Assembly: GCA_943788695.1 (NCBI GenBank)
Contig: CALSRG010000003.1
Coordinates: 1 to 64,000, forward strand
Direction: 5' to 3'
DNA length: 64,000 bases
From: an uncultured Flavobacteriaceae bacterium
GTDB lineage: Bacteria; Bacteroidota; Bacteroidia; Flavobacteriales; Flavobacteriaceae
Shown: one piece after another, positions 1 through 8,664 of the stretch
Numbering within the stretch: position 1 is the first letter of the stretch
Layout of the letters: every line of letters begins with the position of its first letter
Program-made: the position numbers and the translations under genes
The notes under the pieces: generated by a model
Told to the model about the DNA's origin: nothing
Databases searched by the model: none
What the model saw: the letters and a program-made list of their open reading frames with translations, nothing else

Positions 1-264
1 AAAAATTTCTGAATGCCATTTCCATGGTAATGACGCTTCTTTATACAGATCGTATAAATATTGTCCATCCCAGTGTGTGCCTTGATTTATCTTAAAATAA
101 TCTTTCTTTGAGTTTATAGTGATGGTGTCTGCTGTATAAGTTTGAATTTTAATTGCATCAGCGCCTGCTCTTTTTGCAGCTCTTACTGTTTCTAATGCGA
201 CATCAAGTTTTCCACCATGATTGGCTGACAACTCCGCTATAATAAAGCATTTATCTAAAATCAT
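1..264 (-). CDS. pseI: Pseudaminic acid synthase, NeuB family (3' end outside window)
   Basis: Only the first 88 residues are visible; the gene runs off the left edge. The N-terminus carries the NeuB-type motif AELSANHGG followed by GADAIKIQTYTADT, the start of the TIM barrel that condenses a 2,4-diacetamido-trideoxy hexose with phosphoenolpyruvate. The subfamily call (PseI rather than NeuB sialic acid or legionaminic acid synthase) rests on the pseB, pseC and pseF genes just upstream. The start ATG overlaps the stop of the preceding double-GNAT gene by 4 bp (ATGA), so it is probably translationally coupled. A PseG hydrolase is not in view and may lie beyond the edge. Confidence 0.85.
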   Translation of the reverse strand, partial: MILDKCFIIAELSANHGGKLDVALETVRAAKRAGADAIKIQTYTADTITINSKKDYFKINQGTHWDGQYLYDLYKEASLPWKWHSEIF

Positions 265-1286
265 ACTTTTTCTAATTTATAAACTAAAGTGCGATAGTCA
301 TTAACCTCTATTTCATCAAATAAGTTGTACCCCGCTTTTTCAAATGATCTAATAGATGCGATATTTGATTTTTTTATATACGCAAAAATAGGCGGTGTAA
401 ATTTTTTGAAATAATAGGCACTACTTTTTCTTAACATTAATGGCGCAAAACCCTTACCTCTGAATTTTTTATCCAAAACTATTCCAATAATACACTTATC
501 GTTTTCTACTTCAAATCGGACCAAGCCTAAATTGTTATCACCGAGGCTATTAATTAGTAAGAGAGAATTATCGTTTTGTGATTTTTCTAAAAACCATTTT
601 TGATGGCTGTCAAAATCAATTGATTTTGAATTAAAGGACTGATCTCGAACAAGGGGGTCATTAGACCAATTAAAAATTAATTTTGAGTCACTATCAGTAA
701 CTTTTCTGATTGTCAAAAAGAAAACTGGATTAACACATTCATGAATAAAAACATCTACTTTTTTTTCATTGATTGTAATTTCACCTTTTAAATGCGCTTT
801 TAAAACGAAACCATTCTTTTCCAAGATCGGGTATAAATTCGGCCGCAGGTCAAAAGCATAAGTGTTTAATGCTATGAATCTCAAGTCTCCAAATCCTATT
901 CTTTTCAATAAATTGAGATATTTAGACCAATGCCATTCGAATTCATCTTTTTCAAGCGAAGTTTTAATAATAAATGACACTTCGGCTGTTCTTTCAATCC
1001 AATTGATGTGCACTAATCCTCCGTAACCAATGGTTTTATCCTCTTTTTGATATGAAAACAAAAGCTGATTTGGTTGATCTTGTTCAAAAAGAGGTGCCAC
1101 AATTTGATTAAAATAAATTTCTTGCAATTCTGGAGTTAATGGCGTTGGTTGTCGCAAATGATATATTTGCTCATTACGCCATGTCATGATATCCAACCTG
1201 TCTTCATATCGAATGGGTACGAGTTTGTAGTCACCTTCTACAAATTCGTTTTGTTGCAAACATTTATATTGCTTTGGGAACATCAT
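261..1286 (-). CDS. Tandem double GNAT acetyltransferase, PseH-like C-terminal domain
   Basis: This 341-residue protein seems to hold two GNAT folds in series. Residues about 17-175 form one (GYGGLVHINWIERTAEVSFII region). Residues about 190-341 form a second, with the acetyl-CoA loop KFRGKGFAPLML and the C-terminal pattern SIRSFEKAGY. PseH, the N4-acetyltransferase of pseudaminic acid synthesis, is normally a single GNAT domain of about 160-180 residues, so the C-terminal half is the likely PseH equivalent by position in the pathway. The role of the N-terminal half is unknown; it may act on the same sugar or be degenerate. The gene overlaps pseF upstream and pseI downstream by 4 bp each. Confidence 0.7.
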   Translation of the reverse strand: MMFPKQYKCLQQNEFVEGDYKLVPIRYEDRLDIMTWRNEQIYHLRQPTPLTPELQEIYFNQIVAPLFEQDQPNQLLFSYQKEDKTIGYGGLVHINWIERTAEVSFIIKTSLEKDEFEWHWSKYLNLLKRIGFGDLRFIALNTYAFDLRPNLYPILEKNGFVLKAHLKGEITINEKKVDVFIHECVNPVFFLTIRKVTDSDSKLIFNWSNDPLVRDQSFNSKSIDFDSHQKWFLEKSQNDNSLLLINSLGDNNLGLVRFEVENDKCIIGIVLDKKFRGKGFAPLMLRKSSAYYFKKFTPPIFAYIKKSNIASIRSFEKAGYNLFDEIEVNDYRTLVYKLEKV

Positions 1287-1967
1287 TTCATTAATTGGAA
1301 TTTCATTTCAGCCAACTTCCAGTCCGTTTTAGTATCGATATCTTGGGCATGTAATGCCGAAATTTCAATACCTCCAGTATTAGAAGTCAATATTTTTTTA
1401 CTTTTTAATAACTGTTCTGTTTTGCACCAATAGAACTGACCTGCATCGTGAAATGTATCTTCTAGATCTTGAGACCTTGCATTTAAATGCTGCTCACTGA
1501 TCATGGATACCCTCCCGTTGTTATTTCTTAAAGCTCTTTGAATGGGAAAATGATAAGCCACAATTGGGGAAAACGGCATCAAAGTTTTGGTCTTTCAGAT
1601 GCGAATAGGCTTTGTTAAGAGACGCTGGTGTGACGAAAGGCGCACAAGAATATAGACAACAAATATTTATAAAACTCGAACCATTGGCTTGGTAAGCTTT
1701 GAGAACCTCCTCAATCACATCGTAGGTAGTGGCAAAATCATTTGAATTTTTTTCAGACCTCATAAATGGCACTGTTGCGCCGTATTTTTTTGCGATATCA
1801 GCAATCTCTACATCATCAGTTGAAACCATCACTTCATCAAACAATCCTGAGTCAAGTGCAGCCTGAATGGAATATGTCATAATAGGTTTTCCTAAAAAAT
1901 CTTTAATATTTTTTTTAGGAATACGCTTGCTTCCACCACGGGCTGGAATGATGCATAAATTACCCAT
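1283..1967 (-). pseudogene. pseF: Pseudaminic acid cytidylyltransferase, frameshifted
   Basis: The N-terminal half has the CMP-sugar synthetase motif IIPARGGSKRIPKKNI and reads to DAVFP. The C-terminal half (IVAYHFPIQRALR onward) continues in another frame. The C4 run on the coding strand (1566-1569) is one base too long. Removing one C gives D-A-V-F-P-I-V-A-Y and a single frame of 684 bp (227 residues), the usual size for PseF. As written, the product would lose its C-terminal half. The gene overlaps pseC by 8 bp and the double-GNAT gene by 4 bp. The enzyme activates pseudaminic acid with CTP before transfer to glycan or protein. Confidence 0.85.
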
Positions 1968-3108
1968 CTATAAATTGTTTGACTTGTTCTATCACAAAAT
2001 CTTGCTCCTCACTAGTGAGCGTTGGATACATCGGTAAACTGAGACATCTTGAATAATAATTTTCAGCATTAACAAGATCAGCACCTGAATATCCAATTTT
2101 TTTATAATAGGGGAGGGTATGAATTGGTATGTAATGGATTTGTGCCAATATGCCTTTAGATTGAAGCCAATCATATAATTCTTTTCGTTTGTCCACCTCT
2201 ACAACAAATAAATGATGTGCATTGTAACGATTTGGAGGTAAATCTTGGAATTTGAGTATGCCTTCAAATGCATTTTTGTAAATAGATGCGATTTCATTTC
2301 TGCGCTCTAGGCCGATATCATTTTTTGCTAATTGGGTAATGCCCAATGCAGATTGAAAATCGGTCAATCGGTAATTAAAGCCAAGCACTGTCATTTCATA
2401 ATACCAGTTGCCATGGTTTTCCTCCATATTTTCTTTTGTTATGCCATGAGTTCTCAAGAGCATCAATTTTTCATATAATACTTTTGAATTTGTTGTAAGC
2501 ATACCTCCTTCTCCGCAGGCAATATGCTTTACGGGATGGAATGAAAACACCCCTATATCTGCGTAATTACCATTTCCGCAAAAGTTTTTTTCGGATTTAC
2601 TGTCTATAAAATAACCTCCAGGCGCATGACAGGCGTCTTCTATAATCCACAGATCATAGCTAGCGGCTAAGCTTCTAAATTCTTCCATATTGACTGGTAG
2701 TCCAGCAAAGTCGACAGGAATAATTCCTTTAAAAAATCCTCTGGGTTTTGATTCAATTAATTGTTTTACTGACTGAACATCTAAGAGATAGGTATTTGGA
2801 TCAATATCAGCAAACCAAACTTCTGCACCCACATAACGAACACAGTTAGCCGAAGCTGCAAAAGTGATTGGTGTTGTAATCACACGATCACCTTTCTTAA
2901 GATTTAAGGCGAGTACTGAAAGGTGTAAGCCTGAGGTTGCATTGTTCACTGCTACGGCAAACTTTGCGCCAACATATTTAGCAAATTTATCCTCGAAATC
3001 TCTAACTTTAGGGCCTTGAGTCAGGAAATCAGACTGTAACGTTGATACCACCGCATCAATGTCATTTTGGTCAATGTATTGCCTACCGTATGGTATCTTA
3101 TTTATCAT
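1960..3108 (-). CDS. pseC: UDP-4-keto-6-deoxy-GlcNAc-derived aminotransferase PseC (DegT/DnrJ family)
   Basis: This 382-residue PLP-dependent sugar aminotransferase belongs to the DegT/DnrJ/EryC1 family. The cofactor lysine lies near residue 195 in SFHPVKHIACGEGG, with the upstream WIIEDACHAPGG aspartate motif that contacts the pyridine nitrogen. In the pseudaminic acid route it aminates C4 of the PseB product. The start overlaps the pseB stop by 4 bp and its end overlaps pseF by 8 bp, so the order pseB-pseC-pseF follows the pathway. Length is normal and no defect is seen. Confidence 0.92.
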   Translation of the reverse strand: MINKIPYGRQYIDQNDIDAVVSTLQSDFLTQGPKVRDFEDKFAKYVGAKFAVAVNNATSGLHLSVLALNLKKGDRVITTPITFAASANCVRYVGAEVWFADIDPNTYLLDVQSVKQLIESKPRGFFKGIIPVDFAGLPVNMEEFRSLAASYDLWIIEDACHAPGGYFIDSKSEKNFCGNGNYADIGVFSFHPVKHIACGEGGMLTTNSKVLYEKLMLLRTHGITKENMEENHGNWYYEMTVLGFNYRLTDFQSALGITQLAKNDIGLERRNEIASIYKNAFEGILKFQDLPPNRYNAHHLFVVEVDKRKELYDWLQSKGILAQIHYIPIHTLPYYKKIGYSGADLVNAENYYSRCLSLPMYPTLTSEEQDFVIEQVKQFIDG

Positions 3109-4124
3109 ACACTGAAATTAGGATCGACATGTTTTTTTACTAAATCTCTCAAGCTTTCAACGGTTTCCCATGTTGAGTTTTCACCTGAATTGTAAGAGAA
3201 ATTCGGTGCAACTAATTTGGCGTCGAAATGTTTGATGAATGCCGCTCTATTAAAAACTGTGTGCTGAGGTAAAATGACATAATATTTCCCTATATCATAG
3301 GTATTAAGCGCATCCGAAACGGTAATCATTTCTTCATGTAATTTCTCGCCAGGTCTTATTCCTACCTCTTTTTGATCACAATGAGGCCCTATGGCGGTAG
3401 CTACATCAACAATATTATACGAGGGTATTTTAGGCACGAATAATTCACCCCCCCACGACTTTTCAATCGCATCAAACACCATTTGACATCCGTCCTCCAG
3501 TGAAATATTAAATCTTGTCATTTTTTTATCTGTAATGGGCAAAACCCCATCGGTTCTCTTCTTTAAAAAAAATGGCATTACTGAACCATTTGAACCCATG
3601 ACGTTACCATAACGAACAACAGAAAATTTTAAATTTCTTGAGCCCTTAATATTATTGGCTGCAATAAATAATTTATCGGATGTCAGTTTGGTCGCTCCAT
3701 AAAGATTAATCGGAGCGCAAGCTTTATCTGTCGAAAGGGCGACTACATTTTGAACACCACACTTAATGGCCGCTGCAATAACATTTTCAGCACCGTTAAC
3801 ATTTGTTTTGATACATTCAGATGGATTGTATTCCGCTAAATGGACATGTTTCATGGCTGCGGCATGAATGACAATATCAATTCCTTCAAAAGCTCTTTCT
3901 AAACGCTCCGGGTCACGAACATCTCCGATAAAATACCTGATTGCAGGATACCGATCTACTGGAAATTCCATGGCCATGTTAAAGTGTTTTTGTTCATCCC
4001 TCGAAAGTATCACCAGACGCTTCACGTCGGGGTTTCTTTCTAAAATTAGTTTGGTGAACATTTTACCAAAAGAACCTGTTCCTCCTGTTATTAAAATTGA
4101 TTTTCCGTTTAAATCTAGCATCAT
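3105..4124 (-). CDS. pseB: UDP-GlcNAc 4,6-dehydratase (inverting) PseB
   Basis: This 339-residue extended SDR enzyme catalyses the first step of pseudaminic acid synthesis. It has the nucleotide loop ITGGTGSFGKMF near residue 13 and the catalytic region LSTDKACAPINLYGATK, with the YxxxK pair. The STDKA stretch with alanine and cysteine is typical of the PseB/FlaA1 group. A second ATG lies one codon in, so the start is uncertain by one residue. It is the first gene of the overlapping pse set, with 149 bp separating it from the gene upstream. Confidence 0.92.
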   Translation of the reverse strand: MMLDLNGKSILITGGTGSFGKMFTKLILERNPDVKRLVILSRDEQKHFNMAMEFPVDRYPAIRYFIGDVRDPERLERAFEGIDIVIHAAAMKHVHLAEYNPSECIKTNVNGAENVIAAAIKCGVQNVVALSTDKACAPINLYGATKLTSDKLFIAANNIKGSRNLKFSVVRYGNVMGSNGSVMPFFLKKRTDGVLPITDKKMTRFNISLEDGCQMVFDAIEKSWGGELFVPKIPSYNIVDVATAIGPHCDQKEVGIRPGEKLHEEMITVSDALNTYDIGKYYVILPQHTVFNRAAFIKHFDAKLVAPNFSYNSGENSTWETVESLRDLVKKHVDPNFSV

Positions 4125-4273
4125 GTAAATTAATAAAGACTATTAAAAAAGTCTGTTCGTATTTTTTTCCTGACCACCTCGCTTGTGTAATCTCTCTATT
4201 TGATTTTTTTAAAAATTTGGACTACCACAGCCAATTTGAAAGGATATGTTCTTGACGTTGACAAAATATTTAT

Positions 4274-4705
4274 TCATGCATTTTTATTCTTTTTGAGTTC
4301 AGATTGAGCCACATGTTGACGCAAATTTGAAGAAGAGAAGCGGTGCTCCCGACTGTTGAAATAGAATTTAATGCCCTTTTCCTCACAATAGTTGCGTCCA
4401 GTAAAATCTTTATCTCGATATTCTTCCCCGATAATACGTACATCTAATTTAAAGCTTTGAAGAATATCTTCTAGGTCCTGTTCGGTAACATAGGGGACAA
4501 TTTCATCAACATGGATACAGGCTTTGAGTTGAATGTATCTTTCAACAATAGATTGAATTGGTTGGTTCTTTTCAGGACGATCGATAGTTGGATCTGTTTG
4601 TAATGCACAAATCAAATAATCACAATGTTGATGTGCTTCTTCAAGCATCTTAACATGACCTGCATGAAATAAATCAAAAGTTGAACAAGTTATTCCTACA
4701 GTCAT
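4274..4705 (-). CDS. Cytidylyltransferase-like nucleotidyltransferase (TagD/GCT-type)
   Basis: This 143-residue single-domain nucleotidyltransferase has the HxGH motif in STFDLFHAGH near residue 14 and a C-terminal RFSSSNLR that aligns with the second nucleotide-binding signature. Glycerol-3-phosphate cytidylyltransferases of this size activate polyol phosphates with CTP, and relatives in polysaccharide loci do the same for surface polymers. Substrate cannot be read from sequence. It lies between the rfb and pse genes on the same strand, 24 bp after the rfbC stop, and is probably part of the same transcription unit. Confidence 0.8.
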   Translation of the reverse strand: MTVGITCSTFDLFHAGHVKMLEEAHQHCDYLICALQTDPTIDRPEKNQPIQSIVERYIQLKACIHVDEIVPYVTEQDLEDILQSFKLDVRIIGEEYRDKDFTGRNYCEEKGIKFYFNSREHRFSSSNLRQHVAQSELKKNKNA

Positions 4706-4729
4706 TTGGTTTTGATTTATGTTATAAAT

Positions 4730-5294
4730 TTAACGAAACTCTGAGGTTTGCCAATTAATTTCTTTTAATTCGTTGGGTTTAAATGACGGCAAGACTTCGT
4801 CCTTAGCCGAAACTATTGGTGTGTCTTTCAATTCCCAATCGATAGCTAAAAGCTTGTCATCAAATTTTATCCCATCTTCGTGCTTTGGACTGTAAGGCGC
4901 ATCCACTTTGTAGTTAACAATAGCCATATCACTCAACACAATAAAAACCATGAGCACATCCTTTGGGGATCAATAACTGACGTTTATTGTCATTATTTAA
5001 AACAATTTTAAACCACTGTCCAAAAGTGTTTGAATCGCGCCTAATGTCGACCGCAACGTCTAAAATTTCTCCAAAAATGACCCTGACCAGCTTGGTTTGT
5101 GCAAAAGGCGGAAGTTGATAATGGAGACCTCGTAAAACGTTTTTTGATGATTTAGATTCATTGTCTTGAATGAATTCCTGTTTTTGATAATCCGACGATT
5201 TGAAGCTCTCAAAAAAATAGCCGCGATGATCTTCAAAAACTTTAGGTTCTATAATTTGAACCCCTTTAATGGGTGTTTGAATGATGTTTGTCAT
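4730..5294 (-). pseudogene. rfbC: dTDP-4-dehydrorhamnose 3,5-epimerase, frameshifted
   Basis: The N-terminal part contains DHRGYFFESF and the catalytic-histidine segment LRGLHYQ, and stops just after KGCAHGF. The rest (IVLSDMAIVNYKVD onward) lies in another frame. The coding-strand T5 run (4943-4947) is one base too long; with four T the reading is A-H-G-F-I-V-L-S-D and the frame is 564 bp, 187 residues, the normal length. The first ATG overlaps the rfbA stop by 4 bp. The enzyme epimerises dTDP-4-keto-6-deoxyglucose. No rfbD reductase is visible in the window, so the final sugar may not be rhamnose. Confidence 0.85.
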
Positions 5295-6163
5295 TTGATC
5301 AAATTGTTGAGGTACTTTCCGTAGTCTGTTTTTTCTAATGGTTTGGCTAGTCGTCGCACTTGATCGGCATCAATGAATCCTTTTTCAAAGGCAATTTCTT
5401 CCAAACAAGCGACTTTAAGCCCTTGTCTGTTCTCTATCGTCTGAATGTAATTCGAAGCTTCTAAAAGTGATTGATGCGTTCCAGTATCCAACCAGGCATA
5501 TCCACGCCCCATTTTTTGAACGTACAAATGACCATCATTAAGGTATGCTTCGTTTACTGAAGTGATTTCTAACTCACCTCTTTCCGATGGTTTTACTTTT
5601 TTCGCAATTTCTATCACATTATTCGGGTAAAAGTAAAGTCCCACTACTGCATAATTTGATTTTGGTTGACTGGGTTTTTCTTCAATATTTATGGCTTGCT
5701 GTTGGTCATTAAAAGTGACAACACCATAACGCTGTGGATCGGACACCCAATAGCCAAAAACTGTAGCGTTTTTGGATGTTTTGACTCTTTCAATGGCTTG
5801 TCCCGTAAGGTCTTTAAGACCCTCTCCGTGAAAAATATTATCGCCCAACACTAGGCACACGTCTTCATCACCGATAAAGTCCTCGCCAATAATAAAGGCT
5901 TGTGCTAGTCCGTCAGGAGAAGGTTGTTCTGCAAATGAAAAATTAATGCCTAATTCGAATCCGTCACCTAATAATTTTTTAAAATTTGGTAAATCATCTG
6001 GTGTAGAAATGATCAATATCTCTTTAATGCCAGCTTGAAGTAAGACAGAAATGGGATAGTAAATCATTGGCTTGTCATGGATGGGTAACAATTGCTTAGA
6101 CACACCCCGTGTGATTGGATATAAACGGGTTCCTGATCCTCCAGCTAGTACAATTCCTTTCAT
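5291..6163 (-). CDS. rfbA: Glucose-1-phosphate thymidylyltransferase RmlA
   Basis: This 290-residue enzyme makes dTDP-glucose from glucose-1-phosphate and dTTP. The N-terminal signature [20 protein letters not shown] and the DKPMIYYP segment are diagnostic, as are [11 protein letters not shown] and the later SVNEAYL stretch. Length matches the family. It overlaps rfbB upstream and rfbC downstream by 4 bp each, giving the order rfbB-rfbA-rfbC. It is intact, unlike both neighbours. Confidence 0.95.
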   Translation of the reverse strand: MKGIVLAGGSGTRLYPITRGVSKQLLPIHDKPMIYYPISVLLQAGIKEILIISTPDDLPNFKKLLGDGFELGINFSFAEQPSPDGLAQAFIIGEDFIGDEDVCLVLGDNIFHGEGLKDLTGQAIERVKTSKNATVFGYWVSDPQRYGVVTFNDQQQAINIEEKPSQPKSNYAVVGLYFYPNNVIEIAKKVKPSERGELEITSVNEAYLNDGHLYVQKMGRGYAWLDTGTHQSLLEASNYIQTIENRQGLKVACLEEIAFEKGFIDADQVRRLAKPLEKTDYGKYLNNLIK

Positions 6164-7219
6164 GAGTTTTGATATTGTTTATCATAATATTGAAGATAGG
6201 CTCCAGAATAGACGTTATTCAACCAGTCGGTGTTATTCAAATACCAATCAATGGTTAGTTCCAAACCTTTTTCAAAGTTAAGACTTGGCTTCCATCCGAT
6301 CTCTCGTTCAATCTTAGCGGCGTCTATAGCATATCGCTTGTCGTGACCGGGACGGTCAGCTACAAACTGAATAAGCTGTTCAGAATGACCATTTGGTCGG
6401 TTGAGTTTACGATCCATAATGCGGCACATCAAATGAACCAAATCGATATTTTGCCATTCATTATGCCCCCCAATATTATATGTTTCACCAACTTTTCCGT
6501 TATGAAAAATTTTATCAATGGCGGCAGCATGATCCACCACATAAAGCCAATCTCTGGTATATTTTCCGTCGCCATAAATTGGCAGAGGCTTGTTTTGCTT
6601 GATGTTATTGATGCAAAGCGGAATTAATTTCTCTGGAAATTGATTTGGCCCGTAATTATTAGAACAATTCGATATCACGAAAGGCATGTTGTATGTTTCG
6701 CCGTATGCGCGCACGAAATGATCCGAGCTGGCTTTAGAGGCGGAGTAAGGTGAATTAGGATCGTATGCTGAGGTTTCGGTGAATAGGCCTTCCTCTCCTA
6801 AACTGCCATAGACTTCGTCTGTACTGATGTGGTAAAAGAGTTTGTTTTCCCATTGGTCTTGCCAAAGCGTTTTGAATGCGTTTAGCAGATTCATGGTGCC
6901 TAAAATATTGGTTTTGGCAAAGGCGAGGGGATCCGAAATAGAGCGATCAACATGCGACTCTGCAGCTAAGTGAATGACATAATCAAATTGCAATTTTTCA
7001 AAGAGGTTTTCGACAAAAGTCAAGTCGCAAAATATCGCCATGAATGAAATTGTAATGAGATAAATCAGAGATGTCAGCAACATTTTCAAGATTGCCAGCA
7101 TAGGTCAGTTTATCAAGATTATAAATTTGATAATTGGGATATTTATTTGCCATCAGTCGCACCACATGACCTCCGATAAAACCAGCGCCTCCAGTAATTA
7201 ATATATTTCTTTTATTCAT
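6160..7219 (-). pseudogene. rfbB: dTDP-glucose 4,6-dehydratase, frameshifted
   Basis: The N-terminal 60-odd residues have the NAD loop ITGGAGFIGGHVV and DKLTYAGNLEN. They are separated by a frame change from the rest, which starts CDLTFVENLFEKL and holds AAESHVDRS, STDEVYGSLG and the catalytic YSASKASSDH. The coding-strand T4 run (7029-7032) should be T3; then H-G-D-I-C-D-L-T reads through and the frame is 1059 bp, 352 residues, the normal size. Only the current sequence is broken; no other damage is seen. It leads the rfbBAC set and overlaps rfbA by 4 bp. Confidence 0.87.
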
Positions 7220-7284
7220 GTGAAATCACGTGGAATTATGTAAGCAAATATCGGTTAATCAAAATTAACCACAAAAAGTAGGAA

Positions 7285-8415
7285 TTAGGATGTTTTGAGC
7301 ACATCATCACTCGGTTTAATGTTTTCCGGTGATTGTGATCTGAAGCGTGCCTTATGCAGCGCAACTGGAAACATGGCTAAACCCAATGCAAGAGTCATCA
7401 TAAGCAATAAGTGCCAATGAATGCTCAGGTTTTTCGTTGCAAAAGTTATAACGATTAAAGACAAGGTGTAAAAAATGATCAAAGCGGTAGCCTGAATATG
7501 GGACATCCCTAAATCTATAAGTTTATGATGAATGTGATTCCTGTCTGGCATAAAGGGACTTTTCTTTTTCGAAATTCTCGAAAGCATAACACGCAAAACA
7601 TCAATAAGTGGGTAGGCCAAGACACTCAAAATATAAACGGGTGCGTGAGAGATGATAGAAGCATCCTCGAATTTTAAACTAAGACCCATGAATTGTACAG
7701 ATTGGAAGGCAATACAAATGCCAATAACCATAGATCCTGAATCTCCTAAAAATAGTTTTTTTGTTTTTGAAAAATTTGAAAAAAGAAAACCTACTAATGA
7801 ACCAATCAACGCAAAATTTAAGATCACCAGATCATATCGATTGATAAAAGAAAAATAAACACCAAAGAAAAGGCTCGCAGAAATTCCTAGGCTGGATGCC
7901 AAGCCGTCAATGCCATCAATTAAATTGAAAGCGTTTATGATCAATAAATACACGAAAAATGTAAAGATTATGGCTATGGTATTTGGGAGTGTGTCTATAC
8001 CAAAAATTTCAAAGAAATTATCTAAATACCCATGAGTTGGTAAAACAACTATGGCCACACTTGTAAACTGAAAAAGAAATTTAACCCAGGCTTTCATATC
8101 GATTAAATCATCTACAAATCCAGTGTAGAAAATTAAGGTCAGACCTGAAATGAACGCCAAGACACCTCCTGGCTTGTCAACCATATCAAAAAAACTTTCA
8201 AAATTATTGAAAGCGATCAACGCCACAAACACAGATGCGGTTATGCAGGTTGAGAAATATAATCCAACGCCACCAAATTGCGGTACTGGAATTTCATGAC
8301 TACTTCTGGAATTGGGTTTAGAAAATAATCTTTTCGATATGCCTATAAAATGGATCAACTTGTAAGCTTGCCGAGAGGCAAAAAAACTCACAAAAATTAC
8401 TAACGGTATCATCAT
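7285..8415 (-). CDS. Undecaprenyl-phosphate sugar-1-phosphate transferase (WecA/MraY family)
   Basis: This 376-residue polytopic membrane protein transfers a sugar-1-phosphate from a UDP-sugar to undecaprenyl phosphate and so starts polysaccharide assembly. Family motifs are clear: the Mg-binding FVDDLID, NAFNLIDGIDGLASS, LFLGDSGSMV and the cytoplasmic HIHH loop in PDRNHIHHKLIDLG. About ten hydrophobic segments are spread over its length. It lies 65 bp upstream of rfbB on the same strand and is probably the priming enzyme for this locus. It could equally serve lipopolysaccharide or capsule; the exact sugar (GlcNAc is usual) is inferred from the family. Confidence 0.88.
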   Translation of the reverse strand: MMIPLVIFVSFFASRQAYKLIHFIGISKRLFSKPNSRSSHEIPVPQFGGVGLYFSTCITASVFVALIAFNNFESFFDMVDKPGGVLAFISGLTLIFYTGFVDDLIDMKAWVKFLFQFTSVAIVVLPTHGYLDNFFEIFGIDTLPNTIAIIFTFFVYLLIINAFNLIDGIDGLASSLGISASLFFGVYFSFINRYDLVILNFALIGSLVGFLFSNFSKTKKLFLGDSGSMVIGICIAFQSVQFMGLSLKFEDASIISHAPVYILSVLAYPLIDVLRVMLSRISKKKSPFMPDRNHIHHKLIDLGMSHIQATALIIFYTLSLIVITFATKNLSIHWHLLLMMTLALGLAMFPVALHKARFRSQSPENIKPSDDVLKTS

Positions 8416-8491
8416 TTTAAAATTATGACTTAGTAGGTAGATAGGTTGGTTTATTAGAGAACAGATTAAGTTAGATTAAATTTGGGTATTG

Positions 8492-8499
8492 CAAATATA
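8492..8499 (-). promoter_or_regulatory. Putative Bacteroidota -7 box (TATATTTG)
   Basis: The minus strand reads TATATTTG, matching the TAnnTTTG -7 consensus of Bacteroidota, 77 bp upstream of the WecA-like start. No convincing -33 TTG is found at the usual spacing. It would drive the whole minus-strand polysaccharide locus. The rest of the 8416-8664 gap is AT-rich without other clear features. Confidence 0.4.
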
Positions 8500-8664
8500 A
8501 GAAATTCTTAAAAAGATTAACTCATGTATCTCTTATTCAAAAAAACTCAAGCTAAAAAGAAGTTGGTTAATAAAAAATAATATGAACTTTAATCAAGAAG
8601 GTTATTTTAACAATTCTCTTTTACATCATAAATCATGCCAATTATTGAATTATTCTAACGTCAC

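Noticed and set aside
4137-4154. Terminator between pseB and the TagD-like gene
   Set aside because: AGACT/AGTCT forms only a 5-bp A-T-rich stem without a T run on the coding strand; too weak to call.
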